A stretch of DNA of 64,000 nt from Vallitalea sp. GTDB lineage: Bacteria; Bacillota; Clostridia; Lachnospirales; Vallitaleaceae. Of this stretch, positions 46,559 to 56,467 are shown in pieces. The DNA lies in contig NZ_JAOARO010000057.1 of NCBI RefSeq assembly GCF_025211055.1, forward strand, positions 62,001 through 126,000, written 5' to 3'. A program made the translations under genes and the position numbers. Within the stretch, counting starts at the first letter, position 1; each line of letters begins with the position of its first letter. A model generated the notes under the pieces. It saw only the letters and a list, made by a program, of their open reading frames with translations. It had not been told where the DNA came from and did no database searches.

Positions 46559-48502
46559 ATGATAAATGACGGATTTGTTAGAGTCGCTTCTGCTTCCCCT
46601 GTTATCAAGGTTGCTGACGTAGATTTTAACACAGATAAAATAATGAAATTAATAGACGATGCAATTGATAAAGACGTATCAATTCTGGTTTTTCCTGAAT
46701 TATGTATTACAGGTTATACATGTGCAGATCTTTTTTTCCAAGAACCTTTAATTAGAAACAGTATGGAAAAATTGGTTAACCTCAAAAAGTACTCTCTAGG
46801 AAAGAATATACTATTTGTTGTTGGTGTTCCTATTAAATATAAAAACTCATTATACAACTGTGCAGCAGTTATTTGTAATGGAATAATATTAGGTATAGTA
46901 CCTAAGACATATATACCCAACTATAATGAATTCTATGAGCAACGTTGGTTTTCATCTTCTGAAACAATAATTAATGATACCATAGTAATTGACTCGGAAG
47001 AAATCCCATTCGGTTCTTCTATATTGTTTAGACATAATGAATATGAGGATCTATGTGTTGGTATTGAGATATGTGAAGATCTATGGTCACCACTTCCACC
47101 TAGTACAATTCATGCTATCAATGGAGCAACTATTATTCTTAATCCATCAGCAAGTAATGACTTAGTAGGTAAAAGTTCATATAGAAAAGCTTTGGTATCT
47201 TCTCAATCAGCAAAAACTATTACTTCTTATGTCTACTCTTCATCAGGATTTGGCGAATCCACTACTGATGTTGTTTTTGGTGGACACTGCCTTATATATG
47301 AAAATGGTACAAAATTAGAAGAGAGCAAAAGATTTATGTTAGAATCAACTATAATATATTCAGATATCGATATTGATAAGTTAATGGCTGATAGAATCAA
47401 GATGACAAGTTATTCTAATCACCTAACTAATCGTTTTGATTCTGAGTATATGTTTATTTCTTTTGATTTGACACTTAAGGAACACAATACTATAAATAGA
47501 TTCATTGACCCTAGCCCTTTTGTACCTAACAATCAAGAAAAAAGAAGTAAGAGGTGCCAAGAGATATTCTCTATCCAAACATTAGGACTTGCAAAGAGAA
47601 TCACTCATATAGGCTGTGAAAAAGTCATTGTTGGTATTTCTGGTGGTTTGGACTCCACTCTTGCACTTCTTGTATGTACCATGACATACGACCTGCTTGG
47701 TAAAGACAGAAAAAATATTATTGGTGTAACTATGCCTGGTTTTGGAACTACAGATAGAACATACAATAATGCTATATCTTTAATGAACCATCTTGGAGTG
47801 ACAATCAAGGAGATCTCAATTAAAAATGCTTGCCTAGTCCACTTTGAGGATATTGGTCATGACCCAAATGACCATAGTACAACTTATGAAAATGTTCAAG
47901 CCAGAGAAAGAACCCAAATATTAATGGATTTATCCAATAAGTATAATGGTATAGTCATCGGCACCGGTGATTTATCTGAAATGGCTCTTGGCTTTGCAAC
48001 CTATAACGGTGATCATATGTCTATGTACTGCGTTAACACTACTATCCCTAAGACTCTAGTAAGATATCTAGTGACATGGATTACTGAATACAAAGTAGGA
48101 GATGATGCCAAAGCTGTACTATTGGATATACTTGATACTCCAGTTAGTCCAGAACTTCTTCCACCTGACATGGAAACTGGAAAGATCAAACAGAAAACTG
48201 AGGAAGTTGTTGGTCCATATGAATTACACGATTTCTTCTTATATAATATGTTAAGGTTTGGTTTTTCTCCTAAAAAGATATATAGGCTTGCATTACAAGC
48301 TTTCAATAATCAATATACATCTGATACTATTAAAAAATGGATTAATACTTTTTACAGAAGATTTTTCATGCATCAATTCAAGCGTTCATGTATGCCAGAT
48401 GGTCCAAAAGTGGGTTCAATCTGTCTTTCTCCAAGAGGAGACCTTAGAATGCCAAGTGACGGGGTATCTAAGATTTGGTTAGAAGAAATAAAAGATATTT
48501 AG
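46559..48502 (+). CDS. nadE: Glutamine-dependent NAD+ synthetase
   Basis: About 647 residues from ATG 46559 (GGAGTG upstream, family starts MINDGFVRVA). N-terminal nitrilase-like glutaminase with Glu in FPELCITGY, Lys in VPKTYIPNY and Cys in GIEICEDLW; C-terminal synthetase with PP-loop GISGGLDSTLALLV (about 360) and GTGDLSEMALGF. Makes NAD+ from deamido-NAD+. Full-length form, so ammonia-channelling is expected. Gene is isolated; terminator follows. Confidence 0.95.
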   Translation: MINDGFVRVASASPVIKVADVDFNTDKIMKLIDDAIDKDVSILVFPELCITGYTCADLFFQEPLIRNSMEKLVNLKKYSLGKNILFVVGVPIKYKNSLYNCAAVICNGIILGIVPKTYIPNYNEFYEQRWFSSSETIINDTIVIDSEEIPFGSSILFRHNEYEDLCVGIEICEDLWSPLPPSTIHAINGATIILNPSASNDLVGKSSYRKALVSSQSAKTITSYVYSSSGFGESTTDVVFGGHCLIYENGTKLEESKRFMLESTIIYSDIDIDKLMADRIKMTSYSNHLTNRFDSEYMFISFDLTLKEHNTINRFIDPSPFVPNNQEKRSKRCQEIFSIQTLGLAKRITHIGCEKVIVGISGGLDSTLALLVCTMTYDLLGKDRKNIIGVTMPGFGTTDRTYNNAISLMNHLGVTIKEISIKNACLVHFEDIGHDPNDHSTTYENVQARERTQILMDLSNKYNGIVIGTGDLSEMALGFATYNGDHMSMYCVNTTIPKTLVRYLVTWITEYKVGDDAKAVLLDILDTPVSPELLPPDMETGKIKQKTEEVVGPYELHDFFLYNMLRFGFSPKKIYRLALQAFNNQYTSDTIKKWINTFYRRFFMHQFKRSCMPDGPKVGSICLSPRGDLRMPSDGVSKIWLEEIKDI

Positions 48503-48510
48503 ATAATTAA

Positions 48511-48547
48511 AGGGTTGTAGAATATATCTAATATATCCTACAACCCT
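48511..48547. terminator. Terminator between nadE and the next gene
   Basis: AGGGTTGTAG and CTACAACCCT form a 10-bp stem; it serves both convergent genes. No long T tract. Confidence 0.6.
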
Positions 48548-48554
48548 AGTATAT

Positions 48555-48971
48555 TTACTCGTTACTTATATTAATATTAGAAAAATGTATGTTATACTCA
48601 ATATTAATAGTAATATCCTTACTTTCTTCGTCATCTTCTTTAAAAGCATCAATTTCTATATTACTAGCTTTATTATTTCCTTCCGCAACAATTTTCCATT
48701 CTTTTGGAACTTTAATTGTCATATTACTAAATAACGCTAATACTTTTATGGTTGTTCCATCTTCAATATCAATATCTGTTAAGTCAATATTAAGACTACC
48801 AAAAACAACTGCGGCATCTTCAATTTCTTGATCTAGTTCGTATTTTATGTCTTCATTATTAAAAATAACAACTTTACTAAAAGTATCGGTTATCTTTTGG
48901 ATTTTCTTATAAACACAATAAGCTCCTCCACCAATTGCAGTACCTAAAACAAGTAATCTTTTTTTCTTCAT
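48555..48971 (-). CDS. LiaF-like membrane-anchored protein
   Basis: A 138-residue protein. An N-terminal hydrophobic segment (about 5-20) follows Lys-rich MKKKRL, and the rest is a beta-rich repeat (VVFGSLNIDLTDIDIEDGTT, IKVLALFSNMTIKVPKEWKI), like the C-terminal beta-helix of LiaF-type proteins and related cell-envelope stress proteins. No link to a kinase here. Function unproven. SD GGGGG before ATG 48971. Confidence 0.6.
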   Translation of the reverse strand: MKKKRLLVLGTAIGGGAYCVYKKIQKITDTFSKVVIFNNEDIKYELDQEIEDAAVVFGSLNIDLTDIDIEDGTTIKVLALFSNMTIKVPKEWKIVAEGNNKASNIEIDAFKEDDEESKDITINIEYNIHFSNINISNE

Positions 48972-49048
48972 TAGTATCCCCCTTTTATTGTAAGTACTAT
49001 CTAATTATATCACTAAAAAAATAATAGTAAAGATTTTACATATAAAAT

Positions 49049-50005
49049 TTATGCCTCTTCTATTATTGTTTCTATCTGGTTATTTATAGAATATTTTTTA
49101 TTGTTAAGATTATTACTCTCTGTTTCTAATCTTCTCAGAATGTTATTAACTTCATATTTCGTGTCCTCAACTTTTTCTATAGCACTATTAATCTTTGATT
49201 GAACAGCCCAATCCACAAAAAACCCATCAAAGAAATAATCAGCAAAGCCTAAGAAATCACCTAAATCCAACTCTGCATTAATGTAATCATCTACATCACT
49301 AAGTTCTCGAGCAAAAGACCTTATCCACTTTTGCATATCAGAGATATAATCCTGAGCTTCTGACATATTTTCTCTTTTTGCCATAGTAGATAATAATCCT
49401 CCGCCAAGCATATCTAAAGTTCCCCAGTTCTTTGCTGATTGAAGAGCTTCTCTTGCATTATTAATACATGCCATTGTATTTTTACCCACACTAATTGCTT
49501 CATCAATTTCTTTTAGCTGATTACTTATTTCTCTATTCTTTTCCATCAAACTCTCAATTTCATCCCATTTATCTGGCATATATGTCAGAATGAAGTTCCT
49601 TTTTTGTTCTAAGAGCATTTCATATTCTTCTTCTGCTTGACTAAGCTTCCTATATTTTATATTAAGTTTTTCTAGTGATGTTTTGCAATCTTCTAACTGA
49701 GTTAGTACACTATCACATTTTAACTTAGCAGTTATCGCCTCTTGTTTTTCTTTGTTTAGCTTTTCAGCTTTATCATTAATCATAGTATGTAAAAAATTAG
49801 TAAAAGTAACTTTTGTAAGTTTTTCCACATCTTGTTCTTCTTTTCTAAGTTCTTCTTTTAATTGATGCCACTTATTATTTAGCTTCTTATAATCTTCTCC
49901 AGTTGACTTAATAAGCTTCTTATAGCGATTAGCCTCACTCATATTTTCTAAACATTGTCTTAACTTATCATCTAATTCTTTTTTTCTTTCATTATCATAA
50001 TTCAT
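49049..50005 (-). CDS. Hypothetical coiled-coil protein
   Basis: It has 318 residues. Most of residues 1-170 form coiled coil (KELDDKLRQCLENMSEANRY, LEKLNIKYRKLSQAEEEYE). Then comes NWGTLDMLGGGLLSTMAKRE and an aromatic segment (LDLGDFLGFADYFFDGFFVD), then a second coiled coil to the end. The GTLDMLGGG patch recurs in proteins of unknown function in Firmicutes. No signal peptide or transmembrane helix. Not recognised further. Confidence 0.7.
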   Translation of the reverse strand: MNYDNERKKELDDKLRQCLENMSEANRYKKLIKSTGEDYKKLNNKWHQLKEELRKEEQDVEKLTKVTFTNFLHTMINDKAEKLNKEKQEAITAKLKCDSVLTQLEDCKTSLEKLNIKYRKLSQAEEEYEMLLEQKRNFILTYMPDKWDEIESLMEKNREISNQLKEIDEAISVGKNTMACINNAREALQSAKNWGTLDMLGGGLLSTMAKRENMSEAQDYISDMQKWIRSFARELSDVDDYINAELDLGDFLGFADYFFDGFFVDWAVQSKINSAIEKVEDTKYEVNNILRRLETESNNLNNKKYSINNQIETIIEEA

Positions 50006-50147
50006 TTTGTTCAGCCCCTTAGTCTTTGTTTATTAATATTGTAAATCAATTATGTATTATTGTACACTCCACAAATTATATATTATCACTAATATAAACT
50101 CACTAATTATAGAAAACTAAATTTTTGATAGCAAAATATGGTTGCAA

Positions 50148-50178
50148 AAAAAAATCCAAATGAGTTTAATCCCATTTG
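50148..50178 (-). terminator. Terminator overlapping the ydcZ-like stop
   Basis: On the minus strand CAAATGGG, loop, CTCATTTG, then a run of nine or more T's. Confidence 0.8.
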
Positions 50179-50594
50179 AATAATATGATACCACCAATCA
50201 TAATAACTACAGCAATAACTTTTTTCCAAACAAAGGGTACTTGTTCAGTACCAAATAAGCCAAATAATTCTATTAAATAGGCAATTATCAACTGGGAAAT
50301 CAAAATCAGCATTACTGTACATGCAGGACCTAATGTAGTCATTCCTTTAACTACAGTGAATATAATAAATGCACCTAGTATACCACCTGTAAGATACCAT
50401 TTACTATCTACTTTCAGTAAATTAGCAAAACTATCTCTTCCAGTCAAGAACCATGCCCCAATACAAACTATGAAACCTGTTATCTGAACTAACGAATTAG
50501 TTACCCATATAGATGAACTCTCTGTAACCCTTGTATTGAAAACACCTTGGATACTCATTAGTGCCCCAGAAATAATTGCACAAATAGCAGCCAT
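50166..50594 (-). CDS. DMT-superfamily membrane protein (DUF606/YdcZ type)
   Basis: About 142 residues from ATG 50594 (AAGGTG upstream). Four to five hydrophobic helices and a typical family start (AAICAIISGALMSIQGVFNT) with a second half (GGILGAFIIFTVVKGMTTLG). The family are short EamA-like transporters of unknown substrate. Stop overlaps its own terminator. Standing alone. Confidence 0.8.
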   Translation of the reverse strand: MAAICAIISGALMSIQGVFNTRVTESSSIWVTNSLVQITGFIVCIGAWFLTGRDSFANLLKVDSKWYLTGGILGAFIIFTVVKGMTTLGPACTVMLILISQLIIAYLIELFGLFGTEQVPFVWKKVIAVVIMIGGIILFKWD

Positions 50595-50763
50595 GTTTAT
50601 CACCTTTCTTACAAACCCTAATCAGTTTTTTATATAATTTATTAATTTCTCCCATATTCCTCTTTAATACTAGATTTATTATTCTCATTAATTATTATAA
50701 ATATACATAACTGTAAGTCATTATTAAACAACAACAATTGTCATCTAAATAGTTCCACTATAT

Positions 50764-52152
50764 TTACTTACTTAGTCTTTCATCAATAGCTTTTGCTGCT
50801 TTCTTTCCAGCTCCCATAGCCAGTATAACTGTTGCTGCTCCTGTAACAGCATCTCCACCAGCATATACATTCTCTAATGTAGTTTCCATAGTATCTTCAT
50901 TAACTACAATACAACCTCTTTTATTAACGTCAAGTCCATCAGTTGTATCTCTAAGAAGTGGGTTAGGTGTTTGACCAATAGCTACTACAACTATATCAAC
51001 ATCCATTATTTCTTCGCTACCTTCAATAGGCTGTGGCCTTCTTCTGCCACTTTCGTCTGGTTCACCAAGTTCCATCTTGATACACTTCATACCAGTAACA
51101 TGACCATCTTCACCAATGATTCCAACTGGATTCTTAAGAAGATCAAATATGATTTGTTCTTCTTCTGCATGATGTACTTCTTCTACTCTTGCAGGTAACT
51201 CTTCTTTACTTCTTCTATATACAATCTTAACTTCTTTTGCTCCTAATCTCTTAGCTGTTCTTGCTGCATCCATAGCAACATTGCCACCGCCTATAACAGC
51301 AACTTTTTCACCTATTCTTACAGGTGTTGGGCTATTAGGGAAATCATAAGCTTTCATAAGATTAACTCTAGTTAAGAATTCATTAGCTGAGTAAACCCCA
51401 TTAAGATTTTCTCCTTCTATATTCATGAATCTAGGAAGTCCAGCTCCACTACCTACAAATACAGCTTGGAATCTTTCTTCTTCAAATAATTCTTCTATAG
51501 TTATTGATTTACCAACTATAACATTTTTTTCTACTTTTACACCTAGGTCAGTAACACTTTTTAATTCTCTCTGTACTAGACCTTTTGGTAAACGAAATTC
51601 AGGGATACCATACATTAGAACACCGCCAAGTTGATGAAGCGCTTCGTACATAGTTACTTCATAACCTTTTTTAGCCAAATCAGCTGCACATGTCAAACTT
51701 GCTGGACCACCGCCAACAACTGCAACCTTTTTATTGTTTGACTCAGGTTTTTCAACGTCTTTTTTAATGTTCTTCATATAATAATCTGCAACAAAACGTT
51801 CAAGTCTACCAATAGCCACTGGCTCACCTTTACGTCCTCTTACACATTTACCTTCACATTGTGACTCTTGAGGACAGACTCTTCCACAAATAGCTGGTAA
51901 TCTATTTTCTGTAGCAATAATATTATATGCCCCTTCTATATTACCTTCACTAACTTCTTTTATGAATTCTGGAATCGGAACACTAACTGGACATCCCCCA
52001 ACACATGGTCTAGTCTTACACTGCAAACATCTACTAGCTTCTTCCATAGCTTCTTCCAACGTATAACCACAAGTAACTTCATCAAAATTCTTTATTCTAA
52101 GTAAAGGATCCTGCTCCTTCATTTTTACCTTTTCTTTACTCATGTTAGGCAT
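50764..52152 (-). CDS. nfnB: NfnB: NADPH-side subunit of electron-bifurcating transhydrogenase (GltA-like)
   Basis: It has 462 residues. Two N-terminal 4Fe-4S clusters (CLQCKTRPCVGGCPVSVPI; CGRVCPQESQCEGKCVRG), FAD fold VVGGGPASLTCAADLAKKG and NADP fold VIGGGNVAMDAARTAKRLG. Such proteins are often annotated glutamate synthase small subunit (gltA), but next to the FNR-like gene 12 bp upstream the pair forms NfnAB, which couples NADH, ferredoxin and NADP+. Glutamate synthase remains possible without biochemistry. SD AGGAGGGG. Confidence 0.85.
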   Translation of the reverse strand: MPNMSKEKVKMKEQDPLLRIKNFDEVTCGYTLEEAMEEASRCLQCKTRPCVGGCPVSVPIPEFIKEVSEGNIEGAYNIIATENRLPAICGRVCPQESQCEGKCVRGRKGEPVAIGRLERFVADYYMKNIKKDVEKPESNNKKVAVVGGGPASLTCAADLAKKGYEVTMYEALHQLGGVLMYGIPEFRLPKGLVQRELKSVTDLGVKVEKNVIVGKSITIEELFEEERFQAVFVGSGAGLPRFMNIEGENLNGVYSANEFLTRVNLMKAYDFPNSPTPVRIGEKVAVIGGGNVAMDAARTAKRLGAKEVKIVYRRSKEELPARVEEVHHAEEEQIIFDLLKNPVGIIGEDGHVTGMKCIKMELGEPDESGRRRPQPIEGSEEIMDVDIVVVAIGQTPNPLLRDTTDGLDVNKRGCIVVNEDTMETTLENVYAGGDAVTGAATVILAMGAGKKAAKAIDERLSK

Positions 52153-52164
52153 TTTATTCCCCTC

Positions 52165-52998
52165 CTACTTTTTATTTTTGATACCATCTAGCTTACATAC
52201 ATGGTCTTCTTCTTCTTTATAATAGCTTTGTCTTCTCATGCATTCATCAAAATCAACTAAGAATCCATCAAAATCTGGTCCATCAACACATGCAAATTTT
52301 GTTTCGCCCCCTATAGTAACACGACATCCCCCACACATACCAGTTCCATCTATCATAATAGGGTTAAGAGATACACCAGTTGGTATATTAAGAGGTTTAG
52401 TAACTGAAACAACAGCTTTCATCATAATCAAAGGTCCTATAGCGATAACCTCGTCATATTTATTCCCCTCTTCCAATAAATCATTTAGAACATCAGTTAC
52501 AAATCCTTTTGTACCTCTAGTTCCATCATTAGTAGCAAAATATATGTTATCACATATTTCTTTGAACTCTTCTTCGAGAATTATGTACTCTTCACTACGA
52601 CCACCAATAATAACGTCAACACTAACGCCCATTGATTTTAATTTCTTTATTTGAGGATATAGTGGGGCAGCTCCAACACCTCCGCCTATTCCTAATACTC
52701 TTTTATGTTTTTTTAATTCAGTAGCTTGACCTAGAGGACCTACAAAGTCATTAATATAATCGCCTTCTTGCTTCTTACTAAGTAATTTAGTTGAATACCC
52801 AACAACTTGGTATATAATTGTTACTGTTCCCGCTTCTCTGTCATAATCAGCAATAGTTAGTGGAATTCTTTCGCCTTCCTCATTAACTCTAAGAATTATG
52901 AATTGTCCTGGCTCACATTTCCTAGCAGTAAAAGGTGCTTCAACAACCATTAATTCAACTTGACTATTGATGGTTTTCTTCTTTACAATTTTGTACAC
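52165..52998 (-). CDS. nfnA: NfnA: NADH/ferredoxin-side subunit (FNR-like flavoprotein)
   Basis: It has 277 residues: FAD-binding beta-barrel, NAD fold (VLGIGGGVGAAPLYPQIK), and a C-terminal 2Fe-2S site (GTGMCGGCRVTIGGETKFAC). Family: sulfide/dihydroorotate dehydrogenase-like FAD/NAD-binding proteins. Paired with nfnB. GTG 52998 is the start, with AGG further upstream (weak). In C. kluyveri NfnAB is the electron-bifurcating NADH-dependent reduced ferredoxin:NADP+ oxidoreductase; identity here is by context. Confidence 0.85.
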   Translation of the reverse strand: MYKIVKKKTINSQVELMVVEAPFTARKCEPGQFIILRVNEEGERIPLTIADYDREAGTVTIIYQVVGYSTKLLSKKQEGDYINDFVGPLGQATELKKHKRVLGIGGGVGAAPLYPQIKKLKSMGVSVDVIIGGRSEEYIILEEEFKEICDNIYFATNDGTRGTKGFVTDVLNDLLEEGNKYDEVIAIGPLIMMKAVVSVTKPLNIPTGVSLNPIMIDGTGMCGGCRVTIGGETKFACVDGPDFDGFLVDFDECMRRQSYYKEEEDHVCKLDGIKNKK

Positions 52999-53242
52999 TT
53001 AAATTACCTCATTTCTATATTCTATTATTTTATCTAAGTCTTTTTTAAATTATATCATAATTTATTATATAATAAAAAATTAAATTTCCCTTAATAAATA
53101 AATATAACTGTACAGATAATGTTATACTAAAACTATAGTATATAATACATCAAAACATATTATATACTATTTTATTAAGCAAAAAAAGGATTTTATTAAT
53201 TTAATTCTATAAATCGTTAAATTATGCATACAAAACTTTATT
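52999..53242. other. Gap between carB and nfnA
   Basis: AT-rich, without a gene. Several TATAAT-like sequences exist on the minus strand but no confident promoter can be chosen. Confidence 0.4.
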
Positions 53243-56200
53243 TTAATTAGTTTGATAATAATCTATTGTTTCATAATCAAATTCATTTTCTTCCTTAATG
53301 AATTCCATTACACTAAGATATTCCCTTAGAGTGTCAATGCAAGTGAAACAAGGTATTCCAAGATGCTGTGCAAAAGTACGAAGTTTGAAGCCGTCCCTGT
53401 TTATATCTTTACCTTTAGTTGGAATGTTGAATATCATTATTATTTCACCGTTCTTCATCTTATCCCTCACAACTTCTATGTCATTAGATATTTCAGTACT
53501 ATCAATCTTTATACTGTTTAGATACTTATTAGTACCAGCGGTAGAATGAATGTTAAAACCAAAGTCTACAAGCTTTTTAATATAGATGAGTGCTTCTTCT
53601 TTGCTCTCATCATTGATGGATACTAATATATCCCCTCCATCATAAAACTTATATCCAGCTCCTATGAAAGCCTTGTATAGAGCTTTTTTATAATTAGAAT
53701 CTATACCTAATACTTCACCCGTGGATTTCATTTCTGGAGTTAATGCTACATCTACGTTATTTAATTTGACAAAGGAAAATACTGGGGCTTTTACTGCTAC
53801 CAAATTAGTTGTATTTGCAAGATTAATACCATAAGGTAAGTCTTTTAATTTATTACCTAGTATCGTCTCCATAGCTATTTGAACCATAGGTATTTTAGTT
53901 ACTTTACTAAGTATAGGTACAGTTCTTGATGCTCTTGGATTAACCTCAATGATATATACTTCTTCATTTCTAACAACAAATTGTATATTCATAAGACCAA
54001 TAACTTCTAATGCCTTAGCAATCTTCTTAGTATAGTTAATTATAGTCTTAATTACTTCCTGTGATAATGTTTGAGGAGGATATACACATATACTATCTCC
54101 TGAATGAACTCCTGTTCTTTCGATATGTTCCATAATACCAGGTATTAGTATATCTTCTCCATCAGATATAGCATCAACTTCCACTTCTACACCTTCTATA
54201 TACTCATCAATAAGTATTTGGTAATCCGTTGATAAGGACACAGCTTCTTGTAAGTATTGCTTTAAGTCATTATCATTTCTTACAACCATCATTGCTCTAC
54301 CACCGATTACATATGAAGGTCTTATGAGAACTGGATAATTTATTTCATTAGCTACCTTTATAGCTTCATTAACAGATGCAACAGAACCTCCTTTTGGTCT
54401 ATTAATGTTTAATTGATTTAGTAGCTTGTCAAATCTTTCTCTATCTTCTGCAACATCAATAGAATCTACAGAAGTTCCAAGTATCTGCACACCATTTTTA
54501 ACTAGTTTTGGAGCAAGATTAATAGCTGTCTGTCCTCCGAATTGGACTATAACACCTTTTGGTTTTTCTTTTCTAATTACATTAAGAACATCTTCTATAA
54601 AAAGTGGTTCAAAATATAGTTTATTGGATATATCAAAATCTGTACTCACTGTTTCAGGGTTATTATTAATTATAATAGAATCGTACCCTAAGTTTCCTAT
54701 AGACCATACTGCATGAACTGAACAATAATCAAACTCGATGCCCTGTCCTATTCTTATTGGTCCTGAACCTATAACAATAATCTTCTCATTTTTACTGATT
54801 TCATTTTCATTTTCCATTTCATATGTTGAATAATAATAAGGTGTATGGGATTCAAATTCTGCTGCACAAGTATCCACCATTTTATACACTGGATAAATAT
54901 TGTAGGCTCTTCTTAATGTATCCAACATTTCGTAAGAGTTATTAGATAAATCCATAATCTCAATATCTGTGAAACCTAGTGCCTCAGCTTTTTCTAATAA
55001 TTCTCTAGTAAGTAATTCAGATTTCAACTCATTTTCTACGATAATTATATTCTCTATTTTGTACAAAAACCATTTATCTATTGCTGTAATTTCATTAATG
55101 GTATCTACCGATATATTTTTTCTAAGAGCTTCTGCTAATACAAAAATACGCCTATCATCAACAACTTGCAACTCATCATATATTTCTTCTTTTGTCAGTT
55201 TTTGGAGCTCTTCTTTTCTAAGCCCTGTTTCTTTTCCTTCTAAGGATATTACAGCTTTTAATAAAGAACTTTCAAAGGTTCTATCAATAGCCATTACTTC
55301 CCCAGTTGCTTTCATTGCCGTACCTAACTCTCTATTTGCATAATCAAATTTGTCAAAAGGCCACTTTGGAATCTTAGTAACAACATAATCAAGAGCTGGT
55401 TCAAATGAAGCCTTAGTCTTTTTAGTTACTGCATTATCTATTTCATGTAGATTAAGCCCTATAGCTATCTTAGCAGCAATCTTAGCAATTGGATAACCTG
55501 CTGCTTTTGATGCTAGTGCAGATGAACGACTAACTCTAGGATTAACCTCTATAACTATATATTCTTTACTTATTGAGTTAAGGGCAAATTGTACATTACA
55601 TCCACCCTCGATTTTTAGGGCTTTGATTATTTTAATAGAAGAACTTCTGAGCATATGATATTCATTGTCAGTCAATGTCTGAGAAGGCGCTACAACAATA
55701 CTATCTCCTGTATGAATACCTACAGGATCAATATTTTCCATATTACAGATTATGATACATGTATCATTACTATCTCTCATAACCTCGTATTCAATCTCTT
55801 TCCAGCCTGCCACTGACTGCTCCACTAGAACTTGACCTATTCTGCTGTGCATTAGACCAGTATGCAATATGTCTTTTAACTCTGATTCATTATGTGCAAT
55901 TCCACCACCAAGACCACCTAATGTATAAGCAGGTCTTACAATAATTGGGAATCCAATCTCTTTTGAAAACCCTATACCATCCTCTATATTACAGATGATT
56001 TTACTTTTTGGAATAGGTTCATTAATCTCAATCATCAAGTTTCTGAAGCTTTCTCTGTCTTCAGCTTTTTTTATAGTTTCAAGAGACGTGCCAAGTAATG
56101 TTACATTATATTTATCTAAAATACCTGCTTCTTTTAATTCAACAGCCATATTAAGTCCGGTTTGACCACCTAATGTAGGTAGAATGCCGTCAGGTCGCTC

Positions 56201-56440
56201 TTTGTCTATAATATAGTCTAGTGACCCTACTGTAAGTGGCTGGATATATACTTTGTCAGCAATATTGTCATCTGTCATTATTGTAGCCGGATTACTATTA
56301 ACCAGTACTACTTCTATACCTTCTTCTTTCAGAGCTTTACAAGCTTGAGTTCCTGCATAATCGAATTCCGCTGCTTGACCAATAACGATAGGTCCTGAAC
56401 CAATAACCAGCACTTTTTTGATATCCATGTTCTTAGGCAT
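53243..56440 (-). CDS. carB: Carbamoyl-phosphate synthase large subunit
   Basis: It has 1065 residues, near the usual 1070. Two homologous ATP-grasp halves (start GSGPIVIGQAAEFDYAGTQ; second near residue 554, GSGPIRIGQGIEFDYCS), ATP sites with EVNPRVSRSSALASKAAGYP and EVNPRASRTVPILSKVT, oligomerisation region, and the C-terminal MGS-like allosteric domain with shorter length. Uses ammonia from CarA, bicarbonate and two ATP. Last gene of the arginine operon, so it is probably the arginine-specific enzyme or the only one. Confidence 0.96.
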   Translation of the reverse strand: MPKNMDIKKVLVIGSGPIVIGQAAEFDYAGTQACKALKEEGIEVVLVNSNPATIMTDDNIADKVYIQPLTVGSLDYIIDKERPDGILPTLGGQTGLNMAVELKEAGILDKYNVTLLGTSLETIKKAEDRESFRNLMIEINEPIPKSKIICNIEDGIGFSKEIGFPIIVRPAYTLGGLGGGIAHNESELKDILHTGLMHSRIGQVLVEQSVAGWKEIEYEVMRDSNDTCIIICNMENIDPVGIHTGDSIVVAPSQTLTDNEYHMLRSSSIKIIKALKIEGGCNVQFALNSISKEYIVIEVNPRVSRSSALASKAAGYPIAKIAAKIAIGLNLHEIDNAVTKKTKASFEPALDYVVTKIPKWPFDKFDYANRELGTAMKATGEVMAIDRTFESSLLKAVISLEGKETGLRKEELQKLTKEEIYDELQVVDDRRIFVLAEALRKNISVDTINEITAIDKWFLYKIENIIIVENELKSELLTRELLEKAEALGFTDIEIMDLSNNSYEMLDTLRRAYNIYPVYKMVDTCAAEFESHTPYYYSTYEMENENEISKNEKIIVIGSGPIRIGQGIEFDYCSVHAVWSIGNLGYDSIIINNNPETVSTDFDISNKLYFEPLFIEDVLNVIRKEKPKGVIVQFGGQTAINLAPKLVKNGVQILGTSVDSIDVAEDRERFDKLLNQLNINRPKGGSVASVNEAIKVANEINYPVLIRPSYVIGGRAMMVVRNDNDLKQYLQEAVSLSTDYQILIDEYIEGVEVEVDAISDGEDILIPGIMEHIERTGVHSGDSICVYPPQTLSQEVIKTIINYTKKIAKALEVIGLMNIQFVVRNEEVYIIEVNPRASRTVPILSKVTKIPMVQIAMETILGNKLKDLPYGINLANTTNLVAVKAPVFSFVKLNNVDVALTPEMKSTGEVLGIDSNYKKALYKAFIGAGYKFYDGGDILVSINDESKEEALIYIKKLVDFGFNIHSTAGTNKYLNSIKIDSTEISNDIEVVRDKMKNGEIIMIFNIPTKGKDINRDGFKLRTFAQHLGIPCFTCIDTLREYLSVMEFIKEENEFDYETIDYYQTN

Positions 56441-56467
56441 TTTCTCACCCTTTCTGTTATCTCTTTT

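Noticed and set aside
50764-52152. Glutamate synthase small subunit as the primary call
   Set aside because: No large subunit is nearby and an FNR-like partner is adjacent, which fits NfnAB better; kept as alternative.
53298-55343. Long plus-strand ORFs inside carB
   Set aside because: They lie opposite a well-conserved gene and have no start signal or recognisable product.
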